Positions 1 to 9,235 of a stretch of 41,475 nucleotides of DNA are shown piece by piece; the first letter of the stretch is position 1, and each line of letters starts with the position of its first letter. Under the pieces are notes generated by a model that searched no databases, was not told where the DNA came from, and worked only from the letters and a program-made list of their open reading frames with translations. A program made the position numbers and the translations under genes. This stretch comes from Nitrosomonas communis (GTDB taxonomy: Bacteria > Pseudomonadota > Gammaproteobacteria > Burkholderiales > Nitrosomonadaceae): positions 1 to 41,475 of the forward strand of contig NZ_FOUB01000032.1 of NCBI RefSeq assembly GCF_900114745.1, read 5' to 3'.

Positions 1-253
1 TAGTACTGATCAAATAATCCGTGTATAAATCTAAATACTTTGTTTTCATGCCAGGAATATACGCTATCAGCGTGGGGCTGCGTAACATCAGTTAATATAT
101 TGATTAAACGATAATGATTCTTTTATATCACAGCGCAGAGGATTTTTATCCGACGAAATATCTTGATCAAGTTATAATCGCAATGCTTTAGGATTTCAGA
201 ATTTTTCTGATAAAAAGTAGAGTATTGTGCTGTCTTAAGATGCTGTTTTAGGT

Positions 254-475
254 CAGAACGCAGCTAAATGCCAATTGGTTTATAGAGATTTGCTTGAATA
301 TCAAGCACCTGATAGGACTATCGAAGAGGTCAGGCTTGCAATCAATAAAGCATGGATGTTAAGTAATGAAAATTTCCAGCAACAGATTAAGGATTGATCA
401 CAAAAACTGGCTAAACCAAAGCCACATGGCGGTATTAGGGAGTCTGAAGAGTTTAAAGGTAAACAGATCAATCGA
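254..475 (+). pseudogene. Remnant of a REP-associated (RAYT/Y1-type) transposase C-terminus
   Basis: The frame starting at 254 reads as the C-terminal part of a REP-associated tyrosine transposase: it contains YRDLLEY, then EVRLAINKAWMLSNENFQQQI, then a basic tail KPKPHGGIRESEEFKGK. It is interrupted by a TGA near 395, and the catalytic HUH and Tyr part is missing, so it cannot be active. The remnant runs into the 5' end of the downstream L,D-transpeptidase in another frame, so the earliest possible ATG of that gene (366) lies inside transposase-derived DNA. Family assignment rests on recalled C-terminal RAYT pattern only. Positions 1-253 hold nothing I recognise. Confidence 0.5.
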
Positions 476-524
476 GCTTGTTGCCTTGAATTGCACACTT
501 TCATCGTCGTTGCGTCATGGACTA

Positions 525-1643
525 ATGTGCGGTTTGCTCGGCGTTATTTTCCTTCTGAGTGGCTGTCAGTCAATTTTGACTGAACCATCAGCATTGCCCG
601 TTCCTGTGGCCAAGCCGTTGCCCGTTCCAGCAGCTAGTCATGAATTCAGCTTCGATCCAGATCGAGAGGATGTAGTCGGCACACTGCGAGTCGTTACTGT
701 TAACAAAGGTGACACACTTTCTGATATCGCCCGGCGATTTAATCTTGGCTATGAAGAGATCGTGAGCGCCAATCCAGGCGTCGATCCATGGTTACCGGGA
801 GTAGGCACTAAAATTGTGATCCCAACTCTGTTCGTACTGCCGGACGCCCCGCGTAATGGCATCGTGGTTAATCTTGCAGCAATGCGGCTATTTTATTTTC
901 CAAAGACCAAGGCAGGAAAACCGCAGAAAGTCATTACTCATCCGCTTGGCATTGGGCGCGTGGAATGGAAAACACCAGAAGGTCTGACTAAAATCACCTC
1001 CAAAGTAGAAAATCCTAGCTGGATACCGACACCTTCCATCCGCAAAGAACACGAGAAAAATGGGGATCCATTGCCAGCCGTCGTGCCGCCAGGACCTGAT
1101 AACCCGATGGGCACCCATGTGCTGAGACTGGCGTGGCCGAAATTTGCCATCCATGGTACTGATAAGCCGCCGAGTGTTGGTTTGCGCGGCAGCCATGGCT
1201 GTTTGCGCATGTATCCAGAAGACATCGTGCGCATTTACAACGACGTACCAGTTGGTACACCGGTGCGAGTAGTCAATCAGCCGCGTCTGTTTGGCTGGCG
1301 TGGCCGTGAACTATATATGCAGGCCTATCCTACCCTGGAAGACGACAAGCGCAATCACGATAAATCACTCAAGAAATTGTTGAGCGAGACACGCTCGACA
1401 CCTAAAGCGAAACTCGATGCACGATCTAAAGCTAAGATCAACCAAGCCTTACTCAAGGAAGTGATTCGCAAGCCGCGCGCCCTAGCCACTCCAATCACAC
1501 AGCCGAATATGACTCTAAGCGCCTATCTCGCCCGCACTGCACATGTGCGAAACACACTGCCGCTCAATGCCACCTGGGATGGCGACATGAGCAGGCAATT
1601 GACGGCCGCAGAAGTACTCGAGATGGCAGAAAGGGAACCTTAA
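525..1643 (+). CDS. LysM-containing L,D-transpeptidase lipoprotein (YkuD/ErfK family)
   Basis: Predicted periplasmic L,D-transpeptidase that forms 3-3 peptidoglycan cross-links or attaches proteins to peptidoglycan. With the ATG at 525 the product is 372 aa. It begins with a short hydrophobic segment and a lipobox LLSGC (Cys about residue 14), so a membrane-anchored lipoprotein is expected. A LysM repeat follows (about residues 53-99, with KGDTLSDIARRFNLGYEEIV). The YkuD domain has the motif HGTD, then SHGCLRM, with the catalytic Cys encoded at 1200-1202. The reading frame is open up to an ATG at 366, but that extension overlaps a transposase remnant and would place the signal sequence internally. 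A TTG at 510 would give a more usual signal length. No strong ribosome binding site decides the start. Confidence 0.85.
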   Translation: MCGLLGVIFLLSGCQSILTEPSALPVPVAKPLPVPAASHEFSFDPDREDVVGTLRVVTVNKGDTLSDIARRFNLGYEEIVSANPGVDPWLPGVGTKIVIPTLFVLPDAPRNGIVVNLAAMRLFYFPKTKAGKPQKVITHPLGIGRVEWKTPEGLTKITSKVENPSWIPTPSIRKEHEKNGDPLPAVVPPGPDNPMGTHVLRLAWPKFAIHGTDKPPSVGLRGSHGCLRMYPEDIVRIYNDVPVGTPVRVVNQPRLFGWRGRELYMQAYPTLEDDKRNHDKSLKKLLSETRSTPKAKLDARSKAKINQALLKEVIRKPRALATPITQPNMTLSAYLARTAHVRNTLPLNATWDGDMSRQLTAAEVLEMAEREP

Positions 1644-1660
1644 TAGCTTGACCAGATCAT

Positions 1661-2536
1661 TTATTGAATTGTTGTGATAAGGTTAATCCCAATTTTATAT
1701 TCCTCGGCAGGCGGGCTATTTAACGTGATTTCCCACATAGTAATGTCAGCAGGGTTAATCCCATAAAACCCTCCTAATATGTTCTGGCAGCGCATATCAT
1801 TAGGGTCAGGACGTGCCATAGATGGGGGAGGGCAAAATGTATAAATTCTGAAAATTGATCGCCCAATCTGCGGTAAATCGTAGGTCTGTTGCCAAATTTT
1901 CCCATCCCTTGTCGTTAGCTTGAACACAACCGCATCCGAAGAGGGGTTCACATAACTATTAGCAACTTCTAGATTGAAGCCCAGCCCCAAAGCGCCAATC
2001 GATTCCGAAGCGATAGAGAGACTGTCCCCGACGCTGCCACCGGAGCTAATATCTGCAACCACTCCAATAGATGAAAAGCTGCGAGCTAGCCATTGCGTCT
2101 GCCCGGTAGCACTAAACGTGCTGCCTGCCTGGATTAAAGAACTTGCCATGGTATCCATGGTATCAATGCTGCCAAGCAAAACAGTATGTTCTCCTTGGCC
2201 AAGATTATTGAAGAATAACTCCCACGCTTTCACTCGGGTTAGGTCAAAATTGCCGGTCGGCCCCCAAGCTGCCATCGTCCAGCCATTCCCGTTGGGATCT
2301 AGAGAAAATCTGTAGGGAAACACGTAATTGCCATTGTGCATAGAGTGATATAAGGAAGTCGTTCTAAACACATCCAGCGGCTTTCCTTGTTGCCAGATAC
2401 TGCCATCCTCCATGGTCAAGCTCATGATCAGTGCATTCGGATCCAGATTTGGATCAGCTTTTACTAATGCCACAATTTGGCTGTGGTTAGTGGCTGTCAG
2501 ATCAAAATAGGACTGTGTCTCTTTGCGTAACGACAC
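1661..2536 (-). CDS. Hypothetical protein with two copies of a beta-rich domain
   Basis: I do not recognise the family. The product (291 aa from a GTG at 2536) shows an internal duplication. The first half has ALIMSLTMEDGSIWQQ and later VKAWELFFNN; the second half has AVVFKLTTRDGKIWQQ and later ITMWEITLNS. The halves are joined by a Gly/Ser-rich linker (about residues 130-185). No signal peptide or membrane segment is evident. The frame stays open upstream of the GTG for more than 25 codons with protein-like sequence (for example PSRFIKAVYRSESDPWETV), running antisense into the next gene, and no good ribosome binding site is present. The original start may therefore have been lost in a rearrangement near 2585. 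It is convergent with the L,D-transpeptidase, with 17 bp between stops. Confidence 0.55.
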   Translation of the reverse strand: MSLRKETQSYFDLTATNHSQIVALVKADPNLDPNALIMSLTMEDGSIWQQGKPLDVFRTTSLYHSMHNGNYVFPYRFSLDPNGNGWTMAAWGPTGNFDLTRVKAWELFFNNLGQGEHTVLLGSIDTMDTMASSLIQAGSTFSATGQTQWLARSFSSIGVVADISSGGSVGDSLSIASESIGALGLGFNLEVANSYVNPSSDAVVFKLTTRDGKIWQQTYDLPQIGRSIFRIYTFCPPPSMARPDPNDMRCQNILGGFYGINPADITMWEITLNSPPAEEYKIGINLITTIQ

Positions 2537-2631
2537 AGTTTCCCACGGATCGCTTTCTGATCGGTAGACCGCTTTTATAAATCTAGAGGGATCATACCAT
2601 TCGCTACCGCAAGCGCAAGGGTACCCTAGCT

Positions 2632-4584
2632 TTGCTGGAGTTGCTGGCCAACGATATCGCAGGATGGCCTGCGCGTGCGGTGGAATATTACAAACTGCTT
2701 AGCTGGACGCAAGCGCTCAATCATTTACATTTGGAACGGGGGCGTACGGTTGATTTACGCAACAATCATCAATTGGAGTTACTGAATAGTCCTTTTGATC
2801 AACTGACACATACCGTAGACGTGCGGCGAATTAATTCCCAGCATACGATAGGTCGTCACAATATTCCGAGCATCGGTATGTTCGTCTGGCGGCTCAAATC
2901 TTATTCGGTTACCCAATCACCGGCTTACTGCGTAGAAGCAGAGGGACATCATTGTTTTACCTTTAGTGTATTAGGCAATGATGCACCACTTTTTGTAAAA
3001 CCGAAGCCAGAAACAGATCCTACTCATATTGCCGATGAATTTAATTTACCGGTGCCAATGCGCCGAAACGCATTAGCAGCACATAAAGATCATCTCTATG
3101 GAGTAAACAACAGTTTTTATATCGAAATAGGAATAAAAGATGGGAAATCCGAGGATATAAAACTTATACCGCTGCCTTACAAAATCATTTCAGCGGATTT
3201 AAGTGGTTGGCAATATCATCCGCACCTTGGAACGGTAGCCGTTGATCCAGTGTTGGGCCGAATTACTTTTTCGCCGCAACAGGCACCAAAAAATGGGATA
3301 TGGGTCAGTTATCGCTATGGCTTTAGTGCAAATATGGGCGGGGGAGAATATGACCGACAACTGTTTCGGCAAACCGATTTTAAAGTATTTAGTGTTAAAC
3401 AAGATGGTCCACTTAAAACTATTACTGAAGCTATCAAGCAATGGGTTGAAACTAAGCCTGCTCATGGCATTATTGAGATCAACGATAGTCGAGAGTATGT
3501 TGAGCCAATTAAAATTGAGTTTGCTGATGGTCACAAAAGTCTCCAGCTACGTGCAGCCAATGGAAAACGTCCAATGATTCGACTGATAGATTGGCGAACG
3601 AGCCAGCCCGATGCCTTGATTATTTCGGGAAAGGTAGGGGAACATTTTACGATGGATGGAGTGATGATTACAGGCCGAGCTGTGCAATTGGATGGCGATT
3701 TGAAACATGTGACTATTCGTCATGCTACTTTAGTGCCGGGGTGGAGTCTGGACTGTAACTGTCAGCCACAGTGCATAACCGAGCCTTCCCTTGAAATTTT
3801 CAGCCCACGCGTTTGCGTTGTTATTGAGCATTGTATTTTAGGTTCGATTCAGATTAATCCGACTTTACCAGAATCGAATGAAGAACTGGAGCCATACACC
3901 CATCTTTCGGAAGATGAGGAAATGCAAACTTATATTTTGGAGAATGTAGTTCAGCGAGCTCAGTGTGAAGGTGTGGAAAGAGAAATCCGGCTAGATCCAA
4001 TCCGCTTATGTATCAGTGACAGCATTGTTGATGCAACCAGCTCCGATCAGGAGGCGATTGGTGGACCAGACTGTCCAATTGGATACGCAGTTTTGACCAT
4101 TATCCGTAGCACGGTATTTGGCAAGATACAGGTGCATGCCATTGAGTTAAGTGAAAACTGCATTTTTGATGGACTCATCACGGTCGCACGGCGGCAATAC
4201 GGTTGCTTGCGATTCAGCTTTATCATTCCTGGATCGCGCACACCATCGCGTTACATGTGTCAGCCTGATCTGGTGGAGAGTGCGATCGAGGAGAGCCTCC
4301 GTAAACAAGCGAAGCTACTCCCTACAGCCAGCGAAATTGAGGCAGCAAAATACTGTGAACGAATTCGTGTTAAACCGCAATTCAATAGCATACGTTACGG
4401 TACACCGACCTACTGTCAGTTAGCCTTGAACTGCGCTCGCGAGATTAAACGAGGTGCGGATGATGAATCAGAAATGGGTGTTTTTCATGATCTCTTTCAA
4501 CCACAACGTGAAGCCAATTTGCGCACTCGCTTGGATGAATATATTCCGGCAGGGTCAGATGTAAGCATTATTTTTGCCAGTTAA
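2632..4584 (+). CDS. Phage-tail-like protein (TIGR02242 / tail protein I type), N-terminally truncated
   Basis: The N-terminal part carries the pattern of the phage tail protein domain found in phage-tail-like bacterial loci: YRKRKGTLALLELLANDIAG, then WPARAVEYYKLL, and later LNSPFDQLTHTVDVRRIN followed by NIPSIGMFVWRLKSY. The frame is open from 2587, but an in-frame TAG lies just before it at 2584, and the first coding residues already fall inside the conserved domain. The normal N-terminus is therefore missing, and translation could only start at a weak TTG (2632) or later. The C-terminal half looks beta-helical, with repeated short strands and many Cys residues; its role is unknown. The gene is followed after 21 bp by the DUF6519-type gene, which fits the usual pairing in such loci. 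Baseplate and sheath partners are absent here. Confidence 0.65.
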   Translation: MLELLANDIAGWPARAVEYYKLLSWTQALNHLHLERGRTVDLRNNHQLELLNSPFDQLTHTVDVRRINSQHTIGRHNIPSIGMFVWRLKSYSVTQSPAYCVEAEGHHCFTFSVLGNDAPLFVKPKPETDPTHIADEFNLPVPMRRNALAAHKDHLYGVNNSFYIEIGIKDGKSEDIKLIPLPYKIISADLSGWQYHPHLGTVAVDPVLGRITFSPQQAPKNGIWVSYRYGFSANMGGGEYDRQLFRQTDFKVFSVKQDGPLKTITEAIKQWVETKPAHGIIEINDSREYVEPIKIEFADGHKSLQLRAANGKRPMIRLIDWRTSQPDALIISGKVGEHFTMDGVMITGRAVQLDGDLKHVTIRHATLVPGWSLDCNCQPQCITEPSLEIFSPRVCVVIEHCILGSIQINPTLPESNEELEPYTHLSEDEEMQTYILENVVQRAQCEGVEREIRLDPIRLCISDSIVDATSSDQEAIGGPDCPIGYAVLTIIRSTVFGKIQVHAIELSENCIFDGLITVARRQYGCLRFSFIIPGSRTPSRYMCQPDLVESAIEESLRKQAKLLPTASEIEAAKYCERIRVKPQFNSIRYGTPTYCQLALNCAREIKRGADDESEMGVFHDLFQPQREANLRTRLDEYIPAGSDVSIIFAS

Positions 4585-4605
4585 ATCAGAATTAGGAGAA
4601 TGACA

Positions 4606-5984
4606 ATGAAGGGTGATTTTTCAAGGGATACATTTGATCCACTCAAACATTTCAGCCGTGTATTGGAACAGCAGGGGCGTGTACGAGTTGATGCTGATTC
4701 GAATGAGCAAACAGCCATTTTGCTGCATTACTTACGTACTCTCGTTACTGATTTGATTGGGCCATATGCTGGTCCAGAAGACTCATATGGATTTAAGATA
4801 GGACAAACAAATAATGGGGATTTTACAATAGGTGAAGGGCGCTATTATATCAATGGAATCTTATGTGAAAATGAAAAACTTGATAATGGCAAAGAGGATA
4901 TTACTTATAAAACACAGCAAGATTACCCCAATCCCCCACATTTAGATCCTGGGGAAACTTATCTGGTTTACCTTGATGTCTGGGAGCGCCATATTACAGC
5001 TCTGGAAGATGATTACATTCGTGAAACAGCGCTTGGTGGACCGGACACTGGAACCCGCACCAAGATAATATGGCAGGTCAAAATAGAGCAATGGGGCAAG
5101 ACAAATCCCATTCCAGAATCATGCAAAAAAATGCATTTTGAATGGGAGGATGAATGGGTAACCCGCTGGCAACCTGCCAACCGTGGTTTATTGAAAGCGC
5201 GTGTAAAGCGCCCAGAAGAATCGAGTGGTCCCTGTCTGACTGCGCCAGATGCGAAATATCGAGGTCAGGAGAATCAGCTCTATCGAATTGAAATTCATCA
5301 AGGAGGTAAAGTAGGGGAAGCAACTTTCATATGGTCCAGGGACAATGGTTCGGTAGCCAGTCGAGTGCTGAAATTATCTGGCACTGAATTGAATGTAGAG
5401 AAGCCGCTGGGTTTTGAACCCGGAATTTGGGTGGAACTTAGCAATGATGAGCAGGAGCTGAGAGGAGGAAAGCCTGGTGTCTTGAGGAAATTGATCAAAG
5501 TGGAAGGCGACCGCTTCACACTCGAGTCACCATTATCTACACCTTCTGACATTCCAAATAACGAGGATTGGCCAACCAAGGTGCGCCGCTGGGATCAACG
5601 CGGAGATGCAATACTTGTGAGAGAAGGGAAAGGTGAGGATGGATAGAAATTGAAAATGGCATCGAGATTCAATTTGTGTCAACTAATAGCAATGGTGAAA
5701 GTGAGAATACCAGTGGTGAGAAGCTGACGCACATCTATCGAACCGGAGATTACTGGCTCATACCTGCCCGGGTTGCCACAGGTGATATCGAATGGCTTGT
5801 AGAGTTAGATGATAAAGGAAAGCCAAAGCTAGTAGATGGAAATAAAGATCCTATTCCAAAACAACCATTTGGTATAGATCATTATTATGCACCTTTGGCG
5901 ATTTTGGCCACAGACGGAAACCCACATAATTGTCGGTGCTCTTTCACATCCCTTAGAAAATGTCTCAAGGATCAAGAAGATTAG
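4606..5984 (+). pseudogene. DUF6519-type protein of a phage-tail-like locus, frameshifted
   Basis: The start MKGDFSRDTFDPLKHFSRVL, followed by QQGRVRVDADSNEQTA, is the characteristic N-terminus of DUF6519 proteins, which accompany phage-tail-like loci. I chose the ATG at 4606 because AGGAG at 4594-4598 is well spaced for it; the ATG at 4600 is too close. The first frame ends at a TAG at 5644-5646. The expected continuation WIEIENGIEIQF, then THIYRTGDYWLIPARV, lies in the -1 frame and ends at 5984. A one-base deletion near 5637-5643 is the simple explanation. A programmed -1 shift is possible, but I see no classic slippery heptamer. The molecular function of the family is not known to me. Confidence 0.7.
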
Positions 5985-6168
5985 CTTACTGAATAATAAT
6001 GGTAAATCGAATATGAGGATATTAATATTGAAGGGTTTAATTTCTTCAGGTTAGATTTCTTGTCCTCTTGATGCGTTAGAAACAGAAAGGACGACTGACC
6101 CGAAGGGAAAAAACGGCATAATACCTTGCTGCTCATAGCGGGGATAGTCGTTTTTATGTCGCCGCAAT

Positions 6169-7368
6169 TTATTCCGTCCTCAGTGCATCAATCGGATTAA
6201 GTTTTGCCGCGTGCATGGCAGGAACGACACCTGCTGCCAGACCAATCAGAATGGAGACAGTTAATGCACCCATGACAAAGTCCCAAGGAATATTGACAGG
6301 CAATTCGCTTACTACGATTTGGAGAAGCTTAGCGAGTGTAGTGCCAATTGCTAATCCAGCTAATCCGCCAAGTGCTGAGAGTATCGTAGATTCCATCAGA
6401 AACAATAGGCGGATACGGGCGCGGGTGGCACCTAGCGCATTGAGCAATCCAATTTCGGCCACACGCTCAGCAACAGAGATATGCATCAGCGTTACCATGC
6501 CTACGGCACCGACCAGTAGCGAAATGCTACCCAAGGCAGCGACAGCAAAGGTGAGCACTGTCAGTACAGTAGAAAGGGTAGAGAGCATTTGTTGTTGAGG
6601 CGTCAAGGTAAAATCTTCGCGCCCATGCCGTTCGATGAGAATGCGCCGCACATCCTCCGTAACAGCTTGCAAGGGTGCTTCGGGTGGATAGACGATTTGT
6701 ATTTCCATTAAACCTTCCCGATTGAACACTTCTAGTGCGCGCGCAGTGGGAATAAATACCGTGTCGTCCAGATCGAATCCCAGTATTTGGCCTTTGAGCG
6801 CCATCACACCAATGATGCGAAAGCGCGAGCCGCCTACCTGCAAAATGGCACCGAGCGGATTGGCATTACCAAATAGTTCGTTGTGTGCTTTTGCCCCGAG
6901 CACAGCAAATGCGCGTGGATTGCGTGGATCATCCGCAGGCAAGAACTGACCAATCGCCACGCTCATATTGAATGCCTTGTCAAAATCAGAACTTTGTCCA
7001 TAAATCGTCACACGTCGACTGCGACCTGCCGCACGGATTTCAGCATTCCCCATCACACTGGCATTGATATATTGAGCGTGGCGAGAGTGCTTTAAAGCCA
7101 GTGCGTCTTCAATGGTCAATATGCGTACACTACTGATGGCGCCGACCGATCTACCGTGGGCCATGCTTTTTCCAGGGGTGACAGTCAGAATATTAGTGCC
7201 AAATTGGGTAAATTCAGCTAATACGAAGCGCTGAATGCCTTCTCCTATTGAAGTGAGCAGAATAACAGCGGCAATGCCGATAGCAATTCCCGAGGCTGAC
7301 AGTAGCGTGCGCAGCCAATGAGCACTCAGAGCACGCAGAGCGAATTGCAATGTATCAAGTGTACTCAT
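6169..7368 (-). CDS. ABC exporter permease (MacB/FtsX-like), second permease
   Basis: Inner-membrane permease of the MacB/LolC type (399 aa). One transmembrane helix lies near residues 20-42 (SGIAIGIAAVILLTSIGEG). A large periplasmic MacB-type core domain follows, then three C-terminal helices after about residue 270, including the FtsX-like stretch SVAERVAEIGLLNALGATR. It ends with the typical tail VPAMHAAKLNPIDALRTE. Its start overlaps the stop of the preceding permease by four bases (ATGA type), so translational coupling in a single operon is likely. It probably forms a heterodimer with that permease, powered by the separate ATPase at 8564-9235. Substrate cannot be told from sequence. Last gene of the operon. 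Confidence 0.9.
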   Translation of the reverse strand: MSTLDTLQFALRALSAHWLRTLLSASGIAIGIAAVILLTSIGEGIQRFVLAEFTQFGTNILTVTPGKSMAHGRSVGAISSVRILTIEDALALKHSRHAQYINASVMGNAEIRAAGRSRRVTIYGQSSDFDKAFNMSVAIGQFLPADDPRNPRAFAVLGAKAHNELFGNANPLGAILQVGGSRFRIIGVMALKGQILGFDLDDTVFIPTARALEVFNREGLMEIQIVYPPEAPLQAVTEDVRRILIERHGREDFTLTPQQQMLSTLSTVLTVLTFAVAALGSISLLVGAVGMVTLMHISVAERVAEIGLLNALGATRARIRLLFLMESTILSALGGLAGLAIGTTLAKLLQIVVSELPVNIPWDFVMGALTVSILIGLAAGVVPAMHAAKLNPIDALRTE

Positions 7369-8567
7369 CTGCCGCTGAGTGCCTTGACAGGATCCAGCCG
7401 TGCAGCGCGGGCGGCAGGAAGCAGGCCAGCAAGGATGCCCGTTACCAGTGCAATGACGATACTGGCGAGACTAGCCCAGACAGGTGGCCAGGCAGGTAAT
7501 TGTGGATAAGCCAGACGGATCAATAAACTTCCCACATGCCCCAACATAAAACCGAAGATGGCACCAGTCAGTGATAACCAGGCAGCCTCAGTGAGAAATA
7601 AGCGGCGGATGTCACTTCCTGGAGCTCCGATGGCTTTGAGCAGCCCAATTTCATCAGTACGCTGACTGACCGCTACCAGCATCACATTCATGATTAGAAT
7701 ACCCGCTACTGCTAGACTGATCGCAGCGATACCCGCTACACCGAGGGTCAGTGCACGGAAGATGCGATCGAAGGTAGCGAGCACTGCATCCTGAGTGATA
7801 ATGGTGACATCCTCCTCGCCATCATGGCGCTGCACCATGAGTTCGCGGATAGCTTGCTTGGCGGAGGAAATGTCATTACGATTCCTGACTTCGACCAGGA
7901 TACGGAAGAGTGAGGTCGTATCTAATAATGCCTGAGCATGATCAATCGGAATAATTACGATCTCATCTGAATTGAAACCCATTGTTTCTCCTTGCCTGGC
8001 AAGCACTCCTGATACGATGAATCGTCGATCAGCCAGCCGGACACGCTGGCCGATTGCATTGCCTTCAGGAAAAAATTCCTCAGCTAATTCTGCTCCCAAG
8101 ACAATTTGCGCGCTGTATTGTGCGCCATGCGCCAAAAAACTTCCTTGCGCCAATTCCATGTGACGGATGGGCAAGAGATCTCCGGTACTCCCGAGGATAG
8201 TGACATCGCGTAAACGACCGACGGCAGCGAGCTCGGCGGTACCTACATTGAGTGGGGCATAGCGTCGAATTTGATGAAGCTGGCCAAGCCAGCGAGCATC
8301 TTCTAATGTCAGATCGCGTGGAGTCTGCCCCATAGATGCACCCGGGAAGCTACCTGCGGTTTCCGCGCGACCAGGTAAAACGATAATCAGATTAGTCCCG
8401 ATGGATGAAAAACGATGAATCACAAAACGACGCGCGCCATCACCTAGTGCTGTTAGAACGACGACTGCAGCTACACCCAGCGCCATGGCTAGAATGATGA
8501 GGAATGAGCGAGTGGGGTAGCTTTTAACCGTTTTAAAGGAAAATAGAAAGATATCCTGCAGCTTCAT
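7365..8567 (-). CDS. ABC exporter permease (MacB/FtsX-like), first permease
   Basis: Inner-membrane permease (400 aa) with the same architecture as its downstream neighbour: an N-terminal helix about residues 22-43 (LIILAMALGVAAVVVLTALG), a periplasmic MacB-type domain, and three C-terminal helices with the cytoplasmic-loop signature QRTDEIGLLKAIGAPGSDIR. It ends ARAARLDPVKALSGR. Both ends overlap neighbouring genes by four bases, marking the middle of a tightly coupled operon. The two permeases are clearly paralogous, which suggests a heterodimeric exporter rather than the fused ATPase-permease of classical MacB. Confidence 0.9.
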   Translation of the reverse strand: MKLQDIFLFSFKTVKSYPTRSFLIILAMALGVAAVVVLTALGDGARRFVIHRFSSIGTNLIIVLPGRAETAGSFPGASMGQTPRDLTLEDARWLGQLHQIRRYAPLNVGTAELAAVGRLRDVTILGSTGDLLPIRHMELAQGSFLAHGAQYSAQIVLGAELAEEFFPEGNAIGQRVRLADRRFIVSGVLARQGETMGFNSDEIVIIPIDHAQALLDTTSLFRILVEVRNRNDISSAKQAIRELMVQRHDGEEDVTIITQDAVLATFDRIFRALTLGVAGIAAISLAVAGILIMNVMLVAVSQRTDEIGLLKAIGAPGSDIRRLFLTEAAWLSLTGAIFGFMLGHVGSLLIRLAYPQLPAWPPVWASLASIVIALVTGILAGLLPAARAARLDPVKALSGR

Positions 8568-9235
8568 TGCTCATCTGCCACAATGAGACCATCGCGCATG
8601 GCAATCCGCCGGTGTGCTCGTAGCCCTAGTTCACGATCATGTGTTACGACAATAAGGGTAGTGCCAGCATGGTGCAACTCTTCCAGCAGCGCTACGACTT
8701 CCACACCAGTTCGATGATCGAGGTTACCGGTTGGTTCATCTGCCAGCAAAGCAGTGGGGCGCAGAATGGTCGCGCGCGCAATGGCTACCCGCTGGCGCTG
8801 ACCCCCGGATAATTCAGCCGGTCGGTGTTGAGCACGTTTACTCAGATCAAAAGCATGCAGTGCTTTTTCTATGCGTATTTTGCGCTCAGCTGGTGGGATA
8901 CCCGCCAAAATCAATGGCAGCTCGATATTTTCAGCAGCAGTAAGACGGGGTACCAGATGAAACGATTGAAAGACAAAGCCAATTTTTTCCCTACGCACAC
9001 GTGCCTGCTCGGTTTCGGTTAGATCAGTGACATCGCTACCATCGAGCTGGTAGCGCCCGCTATCAGGTCTGTCCAGTACGCCGATGACATTGAGCAAAGT
9101 AGATTTGCCTGAGCCAGAAGTCCCCATGATGGATACATATTCACCCGAAGCAATTGCCAGATCAATGTGATCAAGCGCACGAATTTCCTGCTCACCCATA
9201 TGAAAGATTCGGGTAATGGCGGTAAGTTGAATCAT
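8564..9235 (-). CDS. ABC transporter ATP-binding protein (MacB/LolD type)
   Basis: A 223-aa cytoplasmic ATPase with Walker A GTSGSGKST, Q-loop FVFQSFHLVPRLTA, signature LSGGQRQRVAIARA, Walker B TALLADEPTGNLD, and a switch histidine in VVTHD. The SFHLVPRLTAAENIELPL stretch and overall length are typical of the LolD/MacB group, which uses ATP hydrolysis to work a periplasmic mechanotransmission machine. It overlaps the adaptor gene upstream and the first permease downstream by four bases each. Confidence 0.93.
   Translation of the reverse strand: MIQLTAITRIFHMGEQEIRALDHIDLAIASGEYVSIMGTSGSGKSTLLNVIGVLDRPDSGRYQLDGSDVTDLTETEQARVRREKIGFVFQSFHLVPRLTAAENIELPLILAGIPPAERKIRIEKALHAFDLSKRAQHRPAELSGGQRQRVAIARATILRPTALLADEPTGNLDHRTGVEVVALLEELHHAGTTLIVVTHDRELGLRAHRRIAMRDGLIVADEQ

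Noticed and set aside
366..524. N-terminal extension of the L,D-transpeptidase
   Set aside because: Overlaps a RAYT remnant in another frame and would bury the lipoprotein signal inside the protein.
5630..5650. Programmed -1 frameshift in the DUF6519-type gene
   Set aside because: No slippery heptamer or clear downstream structure; the surrounding genes are also decaying, so mutation is simpler.
6100..6168. Terminator for the exporter operon (AAAAACG ... CGTTTTT)
   Set aside because: The arms are short and about 40 bases apart; not a convincing intrinsic terminator.
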